A stretch of DNA of 64,000 nucleotides from assembly GCA_963851385.1 (NCBI GenBank), contig CAWKPE010000028.1:1-64000 (forward strand). The letters run 5' to 3'. Position 1 is the first letter of the stretch, and each line of letters begins with the position of its first letter. The notes beneath the pieces were generated by a model. That model was given only the letters and a program-made list of their open reading frames with translations. It did not search any database and was not told where the DNA came from. Made by a program: the position numbers and the translations under genes. This DNA comes from CAWEFA01 sp963851385 (GTDB taxonomy: Bacteria; Bacteroidota; Bacteroidia; Bacteroidales; DTGW01). This document shows, piece by piece, positions 39,588-50,069 of the stretch.

Positions 39588-39971
39588 ATGCCAATAGTTA
39601 AAATAGATTTGAGAAAAGGTAAATCCTTAGGATTTTTAAAAACTTTAATGGACTCAATTCATGAATCCATGGTTGAGATATTAAAAATTCCAATTGATGA
39701 TAGAAATCAAAGATTAACAGAATATGACACTAAATTCTTTTTTTCCAAACCACCTTACGAATATTTTATAGAAATTATAATGTTTGCCGGAAGAACAAAA
39801 GCAACAAAGAAAAAATTGTACCAATCAATTGTTGACAGGTTATACAATAATTTAAAAATTGATAAAAATAAAGTATTTATTATACTTAATGAGCAACCTT
39901 TGGAAAATTGGGGTGTTCGAGGAGGAATTCCCGCAGACGAAATAAAGCTCGATTTTGATGTAGAAATTTGA
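39588..39971 (+). CDS. Tautomerase-superfamily protein
   Basis: The 127 residues begin MPIVKIDL, placing a proline directly after the initiator Met, the catalytic base of the 4-oxalocrotonate tautomerase superfamily. The rest matches the longer fused-type (Tautomerase_2) members: EIIMFAGRTKATKKKLYQSI and LENWGVRGGIPADEIKLDF. Such enzymes tautomerise or hydrate small unsaturated acids; the substrate is unknown. It lies 60 bases after the glycosidase in the same direction, possibly co-transcribed. Confidence 0.85.
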   Translation: MPIVKIDLRKGKSLGFLKTLMDSIHESMVEILKIPIDDRNQRLTEYDTKFFFSKPPYEYFIEIIMFAGRTKATKKKLYQSIVDRLYNNLKIDKNKVFIILNEQPLENWGVRGGIPADEIKLDFDVEI

Positions 39972-40091
39972 GAATAATTTTCCGAAAAATAATCACAATT
40001 ATATAGTTGACTGAAATATAGTATATAACTAGTCACTAATAATAATCATAAGATGTTACATAACTTTTGCTTTCAATAATATGAAATAAGT

Positions 40092-41174
40092 TCAATTTAA
40101 CTTAATCCTCGGATCAAGCAGTGAATATGAAATATCTGCAAGTATGTTTACAACAATAAAAAGAATTGAAATTACAAGAACTGTTCCCATTACAACTGGC
40201 AAATCAAAATTTTGAAGCGCGTTAACCAACACGTAACCTAATCCTTTCCAGCCAAAAATATATTCAACAAAAATAACCCCGGCCATCATCGAAGCAAACC
40301 AACCGCTAATTGAAGTAATTACTGGATTCATTGCATTCTTTAATGCATGATTCCATATCACTCTAGCTTCCGAAAGTCCTTTGGCACGAGCAGTCCGGAT
40401 ATAATCCTGGCTAAGTACATCTAAAAATGAATTCCTGGTCAATTGGGTAAAAACCGAAATTGGTCTGATTCCCAATGTAAGTGCCGGCAAGATTAAATTT
40501 TTAAGCATCAGATGTGTACCATTTCCCAGGTCATCGATTTCATAAAGATTTCCCGTAAGATTCAAACCTGTATATTTTCCTAAAACAAATGCAAAAAACC
40601 AGGCAATTAAAATAGCAGCAAAAAATGATGGAAGCGACATTCCAAATGAAGTAATTACCAGCAAAGTTTTGTCTATCCATTTGTCATGTTTCAAGGCTGA
40701 AATAATTCCTAATCCAATACCTATCATAGATGCAAATACAATTGAAACCAGGGCTAAAATAAATGTCGCCGGTAAAGCCTCGCTAATAATATTTGATATA
40801 TTACGCTGGTTTTGGAACGAACGCCGTAAGTAAGGAAATTTCAGAACTATTTGATGAGTTGAATTAATTTTCAATAATACTATGTAATGCGAATAAATAG
40901 CTTTATCAAAATAAAAAAAATTTTGAGTATCTCTTGTATTGAAAACACCAATGACAGAAACGTCATTTATGTATTTCAAATATTGCTGCATAACGGGTTT
41001 ATCAAGTCCAAGGTCTTTTCGCACTGCATTAAGCGATACACTGTCAGTGCGCTGACCCAGTACCATACGAGCCGGATCGCCGGGAATAACATTAAAAAGT
41101 ATGAAAATGAGTGTTACAACTCCAAAAAGAATCCCAAGTCCATTCAGAAGTTTCTTTAAAATATATTTTAACAT
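40092..41174 (-). CDS. Oligopeptide/dipeptide ABC transporter permease (DppB/OppB type)
   Basis: The 360-residue inner-membrane protein starts LKYILKKLLNGLGILFGVVTL and IPGDPARMVLGQ, diagnostic of DppB/OppB. It has six transmembrane helices and an EAA loop (RAKGLSEARVIWNHALKNAM) that contacts the ATPase, and ends DISYSLLDPRIKLN. A long loop between helices 1 and 2 (about residues 75-130) is typical for Bacteroidota copies. Only this one subunit is seen: the second permease, ATPases and binding protein are not adjacent, although partner genes may lie elsewhere. Confidence 0.9.
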   Translation of the reverse strand: MLKYILKKLLNGLGILFGVVTLIFILFNVIPGDPARMVLGQRTDSVSLNAVRKDLGLDKPVMQQYLKYINDVSVIGVFNTRDTQNFFYFDKAIYSHYIVLLKINSTHQIVLKFPYLRRSFQNQRNISNIISEALPATFILALVSIVFASMIGIGLGIISALKHDKWIDKTLLVITSFGMSLPSFFAAILIAWFFAFVLGKYTGLNLTGNLYEIDDLGNGTHLMLKNLILPALTLGIRPISVFTQLTRNSFLDVLSQDYIRTARAKGLSEARVIWNHALKNAMNPVITSISGWFASMMAGVIFVEYIFGWKGLGYVLVNALQNFDLPVVMGTVLVISILFIVVNILADISYSLLDPRIKLN

Positions 41175-41207
41175 ATTATGTTGTTGGGTTTATCTAGCAG
41201 GGTTTTC

Positions 41208-42476
41208 TTAAATAGGTTTATTTTCAAAATACATAGAAATCGCCCAAAACAATGAAATAATCAATCCCAATCCTAATAAAATTGAAATTGACAATGTCCA
41301 TTCACCATTATTATGAATATTTGTCAAATTTTTAGAAATAAAATTATATTCAAGGTCAAGAGAAACCTTATACATATCATTATAATGCCATTTACCGATA
41401 ACGATCCCACTTTTCAAAAGTATTAAACCGGGATTAGCACGAATAATTGTTTTTAAGGTTGTTTCATCACCGGAATAAAAATCATATTTGATATTATACC
41501 TTTTACGAACTTTTTGAATATCATCAGGTGTTGACGAAGTGACAGCATAAAATTTGCATAAACCCGTTTTGGAGCAATAATCAAAAATCTTTTGTGCTTC
41601 TAAAAATCCTTTCGGATTTGAAGTATTAAGATTTGGGGAAATAAAAAGAAAGGAATATGAAGTATCCGACAAAATTATATCGGTAATATCAAAACCAGTC
41701 AAACTAGTTATAACAAAATCATGAATAGGAGGTGCGTAGCCCTTTTTAATTAAATTGGTTTGTGAACTGATCAGTTTCCAGTTTAATGAATCCCGCCAGG
41801 GGTAATCCTTTTCTGAAAACTCTTTTACTATGCCACTTTTTATATTCTTGTACTTAAACGTAGTTTCATATTTATCCTTTGGAGCATTGGCGGGGAAACT
41901 CATCTTTTCAGTTATCTTACTACCAATGCTGTATGGAATAAAATCAATAATTGGTAAATGCCGATAAGAATAAATGGAAACTATTGTAAAAAAAACAATT
42001 GTTGTAATACAAGTTGCCCATTCCATCCATAAAGGAGCACGAAATACAAACTTTTTTCTACTTGTAAAAATAAAGACAACTATACCGGAAAATACTACAT
42101 TTTTATAAAAAGTTTCCCAATTAGTAAGTTTTATGGCATCGCCAAAACAACCGCAATCAGAAACTAGATTAAATACAGCTAATATAAATGTAAATACAAA
42201 GAACAATCCCATGAAAAAAACCGCGGTCCAGGCAGTGAGGTTAATAAATATACCTGTTAATAAAGCAACGCCAAGCAGGAATTCTGCTCCGCTAAGAAGA
42301 TACGACATTACCAATGTTATATGAGGTAATTCAGGCAAACCGATAACAGTAAAAAATTCATTAAATCTATATGAAAATCCCATTAGATCAATCCCTTTTA
42401 CAAAGCCTGAAAAAACAAAAATAAAGCCAAGCAATATGCGGCTTATATTGAATAGTATTTTTAGGAATTTTGTCAT
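41208..42476 (-). CDS. DoxX/MauE-like membrane protein with thioredoxin-like C-terminus (BT_3928 type)
   Basis: The 422-residue protein has an N-terminal four-helix DoxX/MauE-like domain (ISRILLGFIFVFSGFVKGID ... FLLGVALLTG) with a conserved SDCGCFGDAIKLTNWETFYKN cysteine loop. A periplasmic segment follows, then a thioredoxin-like part (LSDTSYSFLFISPNLN ... LCKFYAVTSST ... GLILLKSGIVIGKW) without a CxxC, and a last transmembrane helix. The layout matches the BT_3928 family of Bacteroidota; related MauE-type proteins act in disulfide or redox chemistry of exported proteins. It precedes the permease gene by 33 bases on the same strand. Confidence 0.75.
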   Translation of the reverse strand: MTKFLKILFNISRILLGFIFVFSGFVKGIDLMGFSYRFNEFFTVIGLPELPHITLVMSYLLSGAEFLLGVALLTGIFINLTAWTAVFFMGLFFVFTFILAVFNLVSDCGCFGDAIKLTNWETFYKNVVFSGIVVFIFTSRKKFVFRAPLWMEWATCITTIVFFTIVSIYSYRHLPIIDFIPYSIGSKITEKMSFPANAPKDKYETTFKYKNIKSGIVKEFSEKDYPWRDSLNWKLISSQTNLIKKGYAPPIHDFVITSLTGFDITDIILSDTSYSFLFISPNLNTSNPKGFLEAQKIFDYCSKTGLCKFYAVTSSTPDDIQKVRKRYNIKYDFYSGDETTLKTIIRANPGLILLKSGIVIGKWHYNDMYKVSLDLEYNFISKNLTNIHNNGEWTLSISILLGLGLIISLFWAISMYFENKPI

Positions 42477-42504
42477 TGTATTATTAAATTAAATAATGGT
42501 ATAA

Positions 42505-42627
42505 CAATGTCGTTTAGTTAAGCAGTTTTATATCATTGGTCATACTTCGACAAGCTCAGTATAACCTCATTTTAATGTCACCCTGAGCTTGTCGAAGGGT
42601 GTTTCGTTCCTTAACTAAACGACATTG
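42505..42627. repeat. Nested palindromic intergenic element (MITE-like), copy 2 of the dispersed repeat inside
   Basis: CAATGTCGTTTAGTTAAG at 42505-42522 is matched by a perfect 18-bp reverse complement at 42610-42627. Inside lies a second perfect 15-bp inverted repeat (CTTCGACAAGCTCAG at 42545-42559, reverse complement at 42583-42597), the same unit as at 17051-17110. It fills the gap between tmk and the DoxX-like gene. Confidence 0.75.
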
Positions 42628-42644
42628 AATGGTATAAGACTTTA

Positions 42645-43328
42645 TTATAAAATGCTATTTTGTACCAAAATCTTTAATAAAAGTTCAAATATTTTATCCG
42701 GTTGCATTATTTTATTGTTTTCACTACAGTTTATCATTTTTAAACTGCTTTCTGCCTGTGCAAGGTAAAGATACATGTCGCGAACCTTACTTTGAAAGTC
42801 AATGTTTTCTTCATGAATGTCAGCTGCCCCTTTTAAATAACCACGATCAATTCCATTTCTGTCTTTTGCCAGACTTTCAATAGTAAATTGAAATGGTACA
42901 TCTAAAAATACGTTTATATCAGGTTTAGGAATATCATTATAATTATATTCAAAATTCAAAATCCAATCTTTTAGTACTTTTTTTTCATTTTCATCTACCA
43001 ACTTTGCACATTGGTATGCAATATTTGAAAATACGTATCTGTCAACAATTACCAACATTTTTTCTTTTAACCATTGATTAATTATATGAGCTGCATCTTT
43101 ACGATCGCCCGCATAAATTAGTGCAACCAAATAAGGATTCACCTGATCATTCTTGCCAAATTCACCTCTTAGAAAACGGGCTATTAATTCACCCCAAACT
43201 GGTGAGTCGGTACGAGGAAAATGAAGATATTTAAAAAGTATTTTTTTTCCATTAAGATACTCCTGTAGCATTGATATTTGGGTTGATTTTCCTGAACCAT
43301 CAATTCCTTCTATAACTGCAAGTTTCAT
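42645..43328 (-). CDS. tmk: Thymidylate (dTMP) kinase
   Basis: The 227-residue cytoplasmic kinase phosphorylates dTMP to dTDP. It shows the P-loop IEGIDGSGKSTQ (residues 6-17), the DR motif in VIVDRYVFSNIAYQ, a dTMP-binding HFPRTDSP segment and the LID region with DRNGIDRG. It is somewhat longer than the usual 205-215 residues and resembles the eukaryote- or Bacteroidota-like branch. It is preceded by a repeat-rich intergenic region shared with the divergent folP promoter. Confidence 0.9.
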   Translation of the reverse strand: MKLAVIEGIDGSGKSTQISMLQEYLNGKKILFKYLHFPRTDSPVWGELIARFLRGEFGKNDQVNPYLVALIYAGDRKDAAHIINQWLKEKMLVIVDRYVFSNIAYQCAKLVDENEKKVLKDWILNFEYNYNDIPKPDINVFLDVPFQFTIESLAKDRNGIDRGYLKGAADIHEENIDFQSKVRDMYLYLAQAESSLKMINCSENNKIMQPDKIFELLLKILVQNSIL

Positions 43329-43471
43329 TTAAATTGGTTGTTAGTTGTTAGCTCAATGCTTAAGTTGTCTTGGTTTATATCAATAATCTGAAGTTCTGAA
43401 GTTCTGAATTAAGAATTTCTATTATTCAGTTATTTAATTATTCTTATCTTCAGTTTTTCAGTTCTTCTATT

Positions 43472-43520
43472 CTTCACGATTCACATCTTCCCCATTCACA
43501 ACTTCACGATTCACATCTTC
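43472..43520. repeat. Short direct repeat in the tmk-folP divergent region
   Basis: CTTCACGATTCACATCTTC occurs exactly at 43472-43490 and 43502-43520, a period of 30 bases, with more TTC-rich degenerate copies upstream. There are only two full units, so it is not a CRISPR. Confidence 0.6.
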
Positions 43521-43535
43521 TATTTATTTTATTCC

Positions 43536-43543
43536 TAACTTTG
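43536..43543 (+). promoter_or_regulatory. Promoter -7 box of folP
   Basis: TAACTTTG matches TAnnTTTG exactly, 20 bases before the folP ATG. Confidence 0.5.
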
Positions 43544-43563
43544 TATCGTTAAACACCTTTAAA

Positions 43564-44421
43564 ATGGATGTTAAAGATACATTTTTTTCAAGAAAGGCTA
43601 CAATTAATATTAATGGTGAAATAGTTGATATATCAAGTCCATGCGTTATGGGAATTATCAATATTACGCCTGATTCATTTTATCAGGAAAGTCGCATTAC
43701 GGAAATTGATAAAGTAATAAAGCGAATTGAACAAATTATTACTGAAGGAGGTAAATTTGTTGACATTGGTGCATATTCTTCAAGGCCTGGAGCAGAAGAT
43801 ATAGATGAAATAACAGAAAAAGAAAGGTTAAAACCTGTATTAATTGCTATTTACAAACAATTTCCAAATATTTTTATATCACTTGACACTTTTAGGTCTT
43901 CAATAGCAGAATGGGCAACTGGTGAATTTGGAGTTGGAATTATTAATGATATTTCAGGTGGAACGTTGGACGAAATGATGTTCTCCACTATTGCACGTTT
44001 AAAGGTACCATATATTTTGATGCATATGAGAGGCAAACCTCAAAATATGATGGAACTTGCTCAATATGATAATGTGACTAAAGAAGTAATTAAAGAGCTT
44101 TCTGTAAAAGTTTTTAAACTGAAAGAATTATGCGTTAATGATATAATTATTGATCCTGGTTTTGGCTTTGCAAAGAATATTGAACAAAACTATCAAATTC
44201 TTAATGATCTGGATATGTTTAAAATTTTTGAACTACCAATTTTAGTTGGTTTATCCAGAAAATCTATGGTTTATAGACTTTTAGACATATCTCCTTCAGA
44301 AGCACTTGTTGGTACAATTGCATTAAATACAGTAGCATTGCTCAAGGGCATCAATATATTGAGGGTACATGATGTAAAAGAAGCGTGTGATGTAATTAAA
44401 TTACTATCTAATCTGCACTAA
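43564..44421 (+). CDS. folP: Dihydropteroate synthase
   Basis: FolP joins p-aminobenzoate to the pterin pyrophosphate in folate synthesis and is the sulfonamide target. The 285-residue TIM barrel shows VMGIINITPDSFYQESR near residue 28, the loop FVDIGAYSSRPGAEDI, ISLDTFRSSIA, IINDISGG, YILMHMRGKPQNM, IIDPGFGFAKN and LVGLSRKSM, all signature segments. It is followed 48 bases later by cdaA, the standard neighbour pair in Bacteroidota, although a promoter box precedes cdaA. Confidence 0.95.
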   Translation: MDVKDTFFSRKATININGEIVDISSPCVMGIINITPDSFYQESRITEIDKVIKRIEQIITEGGKFVDIGAYSSRPGAEDIDEITEKERLKPVLIAIYKQFPNIFISLDTFRSSIAEWATGEFGVGIINDISGGTLDEMMFSTIARLKVPYILMHMRGKPQNMMELAQYDNVTKEVIKELSVKVFKLKELCVNDIIIDPGFGFAKNIEQNYQILNDLDMFKIFELPILVGLSRKSMVYRLLDISPSEALVGTIALNTVALLKGINILRVHDVKEACDVIKLLSNLH

Positions 44422-44444
44422 GCACATTTATTTTAAATAATAAA

Positions 44445-44452
44445 TACCTTTG
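44445..44452 (+). promoter_or_regulatory. Promoter -7 box upstream of cdaA
   Basis: TACCTTTG matches TAnnTTTG, 17 bases before the cdaA ATG and 24 bases after the folP stop, allowing folP-independent expression. Confidence 0.4.
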
Positions 44453-44469
44453 AAGAAAAAATTATTACA

Positions 44470-45273
44470 ATGAACGCTCTTTTTATAACAATAAAGTTTC
44501 TTGACGTTATTGATATATTATTGGTTGCATTATTACTTTACCAGTTTTACATGTTAATAAAAGGAACTGTAGCCATAAATATTTTTATAGCTATTTTCTC
44601 TATTTATTTATTCTGGCTTATTGTAAAAGCACTTAACATGCAATTGATAAGTTCTATTCTTGGCCAGATAATTGGTGTTGGAGTAATTGCTCTTATTATA
44701 GTATTTCAGCAAGAGATAAGACGATTTTTACTTATGATTGGAACCCGATATATGTCCAAACAATTTTCACTCGAAAACCTGTTAACGTTCAATCGCTATC
44801 CTTTGCCCAAAGTAAGAACAAAAGAAATCGCGAGGGCATGCGTGAACATGTCAAAAAATAAAACAGGCGCATTAATAGTTATTTCACGAAATTCAGCATT
44901 ACATTTTTATGCAGAAACAGGTGAAATAATTAATGCCAATACTACAAGTGCTTTAATTGAGACAATTTTTTTCAAAAGTAATCCAATACACGATGGAGCA
45001 ATAATTGTTATGGGAGATAAAATTTTTGCAGCACACTGCATGCTACCTATGTCCCAAAGTTTAGAAATTTCTTCAAGCCTGGGTATGCGTCACCGTGCAG
45101 GTTTAGGTATGACAGAGCATAATGATTCCCTTGTGATAATTGTATCTGAAGAAACCGGAGAAGTTTCAATAGCTGAATTTGGAAGACTGACAGTTAATGT
45201 AACATTAAAAGAATTGCTAAAGAAGCTTGATCGTGAATTTTCGAGTTTCAGACCCTCTCCCAGTGTTATTTAG
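44470..45273 (+). CDS. cdaA: Diadenylate cyclase CdaA
   Basis: CdaA makes the second messenger c-di-AMP from two ATP. The 267 residues have three N-terminal membrane helices (about 8-30, 36-53, 60-80) and a DAC catalytic domain with the DGA motif at 175-177 (NPIHDGAIIVMGDKI) and the RHR motif at 207-209 (GMRHRAGLGMTEHND). The length is normal and all key residues are intact. Its last four bases overlap the convergent gene at 45270. No c-di-AMP phosphodiesterase is seen in the window. Confidence 0.95.
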   Translation: MNALFITIKFLDVIDILLVALLLYQFYMLIKGTVAINIFIAIFSIYLFWLIVKALNMQLISSILGQIIGVGVIALIIVFQQEIRRFLLMIGTRYMSKQFSLENLLTFNRYPLPKVRTKEIARACVNMSKNKTGALIVISRNSALHFYAETGEIINANTTSALIETIFFKSNPIHDGAIIVMGDKIFAAHCMLPMSQSLEISSSLGMRHRAGLGMTEHNDSLVIIVSEETGEVSIAEFGRLTVNVTLKELLKKLDREFSSFRPSPSVI

Positions 45274-45749
45274 AAGCCAATTTTATTTTGAGGTTCCTGG
45301 TATGTCTTTCTGAAATGTATCAGTACACCTAAACAATGTAAGTCCTGCCCTTCTTTTCCTGATAAATCTTCCGGTACAGAAACTTCAATAATTAATTTAC
45401 GTGCGACATTATTTGTAAAAGTCATTGTAGTTTGATAATCAAAATCTTTATTATCATACAATACTGTTTTATCTGCATTGTCTTCAATAATCCGCATACG
45501 TACATTTTTGAATTTACGTTCATAACATATACTGATATGATAATCTTCGTTACCAAATGTAACAATCTTAAATTCAGAAGTCATACCAAATGCAAACAGG
45601 GCACTTCGAGATTGTCCGCTATAGAAGTATGTTGAATTTGGGAATTTGCAAAAATATTCGTGGTAGTAGACACAATCCTGACCTCCCAATTTAATGATTT
45701 GCATTAAAAAGATTAACATGCAAATCAATTGTTTCAATTTTAATTTCAT
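45270..45749 (-). CDS. Secreted protein of unknown function
   Basis: The 159-residue protein has a signal peptide (MKLKLKQLICMLIFLMQII..GGQ). The mature part has aromatic beta-strand character (DCVYYHEYFCKFPNSTYFYS) and a C-terminal LHCLGVLIHFRKTYQEPQ. Four cysteines suggest disulfides outside the cytoplasm. I recognise no family. It lies 55 bases downstream of the lipoprotein at 45805 on the same strand and may be co-transcribed with it. Confidence 0.65.
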   Translation of the reverse strand: MKLKLKQLICMLIFLMQIIKLGGQDCVYYHEYFCKFPNSTYFYSGQSRSALFAFGMTSEFKIVTFGNEDYHISICYERKFKNVRMRIIEDNADKTVLYDNKDFDYQTTMTFTNNVARKLIIEVSVPEDLSGKEGQDLHCLGVLIHFRKTYQEPQNKIGF

Positions 45750-45804
45750 AGTCGGTTAAAATTCAGATTCAATTGTGTATAGTAATAGCAATGTTTTAAA
45801 AATA

Positions 45805-46725
45805 TTAATAAGTACTTACCATTTCTTTTCTTAATCTATATACTTCTTTTTTCAATTCATCAAAAGAATTTTGATCCATTTCGAGTTTTGATCCTCCTCC
45901 TAATATCAAATTTCCATTGACATCTTGCCTTACAGTTGTTTTTCCGGAACTTACTTCTTTAAGTTTTCCAAACAACGAGTTTAATTTTCCAAATTGCAAA
46001 GCAACTGATTTAACAACTTCATCATCGGAATATATTTGCAAATATGAAAATAAATTTTCAAATGCAAACTTCAAATCAACAATCTTAACTATCATAGGAT
46101 TGTTTTTGGAATATTTACCAGCCAGATTAAAAGCAATATAAAAGCATTCAACATAAGATCCTGAGGCAATTAGTGCAAGGGTTTTTTCACGATTATTAAC
46201 TATCAAATATTCTACCATGCTTGAATATGAATCAATTGAGATATTCTTTAGCGAATCAAGATTTAAAAGGTTTTTCTCAATTCGTTTAGCAACAGAAAGA
46301 TCGTACGCTGAAGTAATTTTAACTTTTTCGCTTAAATTATGTGTAATAGAATAGTATTCTATTGATTTGTTGTATGCTTCAAATAAAGTAATGTAAGCAA
46401 GGTCTGATACATAAATACCAAGCCCGAGAGTTTGGGTTTTGGAATCAAGGTATTTTTCGGCATTTTCTTTTGGATTCAATAATGCCTGGTCAAATTTTAA
46501 CTTTTCATTTGTAATAAAGCCGAAAATTTCATTAGGAGTCGGAAAGCGATAATAAACGCTTTCCAGGTATGAATTATCCTTATTTGATGTTTTAATTGTA
46601 TCGTTAGAAGTGGTTGTCTTCTTAGATCCACCCTGATTGACACATGATAAAAATGTCCCGAAACCAATTAATAAAAGACACTTTATATAATATTTATTTA
46701 TTCTATATACCTTCATTGCAATCAT
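45805..46725 (-). CDS. Lipoprotein of unknown function
   Basis: The 306-residue protein has a lipoprotein signal (KCLLLIGFGTFLSCVNQG; lipid cysteine in FLSC), a Ser/Thr-rich linker, then a largely helical domain (ENAEKYLDSKTQTLGLGIYV, SYVECFYIAFNLAGKYSK) and a C-terminal coiled-coil-like tail (FDELKKEVYRLRKEMV). The start could be the ATG at 46716 rather than 46725. I recognise no family name; similar all-helical lipoproteins are common in Bacteroidota. It is in line with, and downstream of, the ABC transporter gene. Confidence 0.65.
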   Translation of the reverse strand: MIAMKVYRINKYYIKCLLLIGFGTFLSCVNQGGSKKTTTSNDTIKTSNKDNSYLESVYYRFPTPNEIFGFITNEKLKFDQALLNPKENAEKYLDSKTQTLGLGIYVSDLAYITLFEAYNKSIEYYSITHNLSEKVKITSAYDLSVAKRIEKNLLNLDSLKNISIDSYSSMVEYLIVNNREKTLALIASGSYVECFYIAFNLAGKYSKNNPMIVKIVDLKFAFENLFSYLQIYSDDEVVKSVALQFGKLNSLFGKLKEVSSGKTTVRQDVNGNLILGGGSKLEMDQNSFDELKKEVYRLRKEMVSTY

Positions 46726-46819
46726 ATTTACAACAATAAAATTATAAAATTTCTTAATATTACAACTATCAGTTAAATAGTTTTACTTAATATTCATTTA
46801 CTTAATCTTGGCATTAATG

Positions 46820-49800
46820 TCAGAAGTTCCACATTTCGAGCCTGTTCATGAATTTCTTTATTATTCTTCCTAATACATCATATAGTAAAGTAAAATAGAA
46901 TATAATGCTCATAATCCATATTACAATAAAGTCAAACCAAAAAGTATCAAAGATAAAATTCCCTAATATTTTGTAAGGAGCAAAAAACTGGGCACGTCCG
47001 AACTTTGATTCTTGTATATTAAATACTGGTTCATATTTACGATACAATCTTCCTTTTATTTCAACAATTTTATCGGGCTCATTTTTATTTAAAACCTGAT
47101 CTGCTAATTCCGAATTGTAGTATTTTTCTTTGAGAGCAACCAGATTGTTATGTCCTTGCAATCCTACTTCAAGATTTTGTGTTCTTTCATCTTTTGCTTC
47201 AATTGCCCTGTTTAATAATTTAGATGAAATAGTCCTGGCATGTCTTAAATATTTTGAAGTTGCTGCTATTACAGAATCATTTATCAGTCGGCAGTCTAAA
47301 AGTTTTTCATCTTTAAACATACTAATTTGAAGGTTCTCTGCCAGTTTTTTTAATTCTGATTTCAATAATGATAATTGCTGTGATCAAATAAACTGTTTTT
47401 TCCGGGTCATCCATATATAATTCACATAATCCAACTCTGTTTATTAATTCAGGAATCCAATAATTTGTAGTAATATGTAGCATCACTTTCAGATTTCTCC
47501 AGGTTATAAAAATAATTTTCATATTTATTATTCCTGAATTGCTCTATAGCTAAAGCCTCATAAGCCCAACGGGAAGTCATCATATCTCCAATTACAGGGA
47601 CATAAATATCTGATTTCAATAATGAATGAAGTTTATCAAATTTCACAATTACTCCGCTTAATAAAAGTTGAGGAATCAACAATAATGGAATAAGTATATA
47701 TATGGCAACTACCGAGCGTAATCCGGCTGAAAGATTCAGTCCTAACCATATTAGCCATGCATGAAGTAGAGAATAAAATTAACCAGTATGAAAATATCAT
47801 ACCGTGAATTCCCAGAATAAAATGACTTATCACCACATATATAAACATCTGGAATGCTGAAACAGAAAAAAGATAGACTACTTTGGAATCAAGATAACTT
47901 TTTTTGCTTAAATTTAAAAAGGCTTCTCGTTTAAGCAGCTTGGCATCTCTAATAATTTCTTCTGCACTGCCCATCATTCCTAAAAACAAAGCTACTACTA
48001 CACTCATGAATAAAAAAGCCGGAATATTCGGGTTTTCACTAAAAAGATAACCTTGCCCGGTTGTATAACGTGTAATAAAACCTAGAATAAATGCCAAAAC
48101 CGGTGCTTCTAATATATTAACAAATAGGTATTGCTTATCAGCAATTTTGCATTTAATATTTCTAAATGAATAAAGAAAAAATTGGATTGTTTTGCCTGGT
48201 AAACTAAAACTTGTTTTTGGTACTGGTTTGGCTATTGGTACAACATTTAAATTTGAATCTATTGTACCTAAATATAATTGATACCAGTCTTCAGGAGAAA
48301 CCATTCTTTTACCGGTATTATAACCTTTCTCGTCTATTTCTTTAGTTTCAATTATCTGAAGAACTTGTTCCGGATTTAAATTTCCACACCATATACATTC
48401 ACTTTCATTTGCATTAACCAGTTGAGTAGCTGATTTAAAATAAACCAATGAATCAATAGTATTGCCGTAATACACAGGTCTTCCGCCCTTATCCAGAACT
48501 AATAAACCGTCGAACATTTTGAAAATATCTGATGAAGGCTGATGAATATTAATAATTACAAGTTTTCCTTTATAAGTTTGCTGTTTCAGTAAATCAATAA
48601 CTTTTTCAGAATCGTTGGAAGAAAGCCCGGAAGTAGGTTCATCAACAAATAATATATATGGTTCTCGCAATAACTCTAATGCAATATTTAGTCTTTTACG
48701 TTGTCCTCCACTGATAAACTTATTTAATGGAGTACCAACTTTCAAATTACGAATTTCAGTTAAATCAAGATCTTTGAGCAATTTATCTACTAATGCAATA
48801 ATTTCAAATTCTTCTAAATTACTAAAACAAAATCGCGCATTGAAGTACAAGTTATCAAAAACCGTAAGCTCTTCCACCAGAAAATCATCTTGCGGAATAA
48901 AACCTATAGTACCTTTTACTTTATCAGGGTTTTCATAAATATCTATCCCGTTAATTAATACCCTTCCTGAATCTGGCTTTAATGTGCCATTCAATAAGTT
49001 TAGTAATGTAGTTTTCCCAACACCGCTGCCGCCCATTATACCAATTAACTGACCAGATTTGCCCTGGAAATTAAATTTTTTTATTCCATTCTCGCTGTTT
49101 TTAAAACTATACTCGATGTTTAATGCAGATAATTGTATTTCATGCATTAGTTTCATGTGCTGAAAACTGCCAATAATATCGCTGTAATGTATAGTTAATA
49201 TTTTGGGGCAACGGATAGCGGAACCTTTTTCAAGTAAGTATATTCTGTTGAAAATAACGGACTTTCCATTAATATAAAGCCAATCATCTGCTTCTTCATG
49301 CCGGAAAAAATAAGTTTGAATACTTTTAAGATAAAAGACTGCGATACTGCCTGACATATTTTCTCTATACAAATGATGCCGGAATTTCAATTCATTTTTA
49401 GTACCCGATACAATCATAAATGAATTAATATGAGCCTTTTCATCCTGTTCACTAAATACAAAAAAATACAACTGGTCATAATCATCGGGAGATATGCCAA
49501 ATGAATCAGAAATTGTGCCTATAAAATCATATGCTTCATCTGTAATTTTGTGTTTGTCGTTTTTAAGTATGTCAAAAAGTTGAAGCAGTAAAAAGGACTT
49601 TTGTTTCAAATCGAGCCTGTTGTTTATTTGCTCACAAATAAGAAGAGTTTTTACAGAAAATAATGCAACCCTTTTAATAGTTTTCACAATCCGGCGACGT
49701 TGCAAATTTCTAAAATGAAAATCAAACATTTGCAGATATTTAGCCGATTGCTCCGGGTTGACTAACTGGGCCAGAAATGCCTCAGTTACTTCCCTTGAAT

Positions 49801-49900
49801 GTAAATAATCAGTCTCATCTGGCTCCGAATCAGCACTTTGTCTTAAATTGCCAATAATAGCATAAAGACGCATAATTGATTTTAATACTGATTCAGTCAT
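46820..49900 (-). pseudogene. ABCG-like ABC transporter (ATPase fused to permease), three frameshifts
   Basis: Corrected for three extra bases the gene encodes about 1025 residues. It has an N-terminal helical domain (about 1-160), an FHA-like beta segment (DDWLYINGKSVIFNR), then an ABC ATPase with Walker A GGSGVGKTT, Q-loop FIPQDD, signature SGGQRKRLNIALELL, Walker B ILFVDEPTSGLSS and H-loop NIHQPS. A C-terminal ABC-2 type permease half follows (from about residue 570), with about six helices split over four frames. The extra bases are near 47743, 47454 and 47362-47376. The substrate is unknown; homologous half-transporters of Bacteroidota are likewise uncharacterised. It is divergent from the response regulator. 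The ATPase part is intact. Confidence 0.85.
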
Positions 49901-50069
49901 CTGTTTTTTCTATAAAACTAGTAAGAATTGTTCAAACATGCTAAATATCGCAACTTTTGAATGTAAAAAATAGCTAATAAAATATATATTATTTTTATTT
50001 TTGTTCTTTTATTAATAAATTAAAGTATAATTTCGCTAAGTTATTAAATTGTTTATTTTGGAACCAATA

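Noticed and set aside
43472..43520. Two identical 19-base repeats as a possible CRISPR
   Set aside because: There are only two units with an 11-base spacing, no cas genes and a TTC-rich background.
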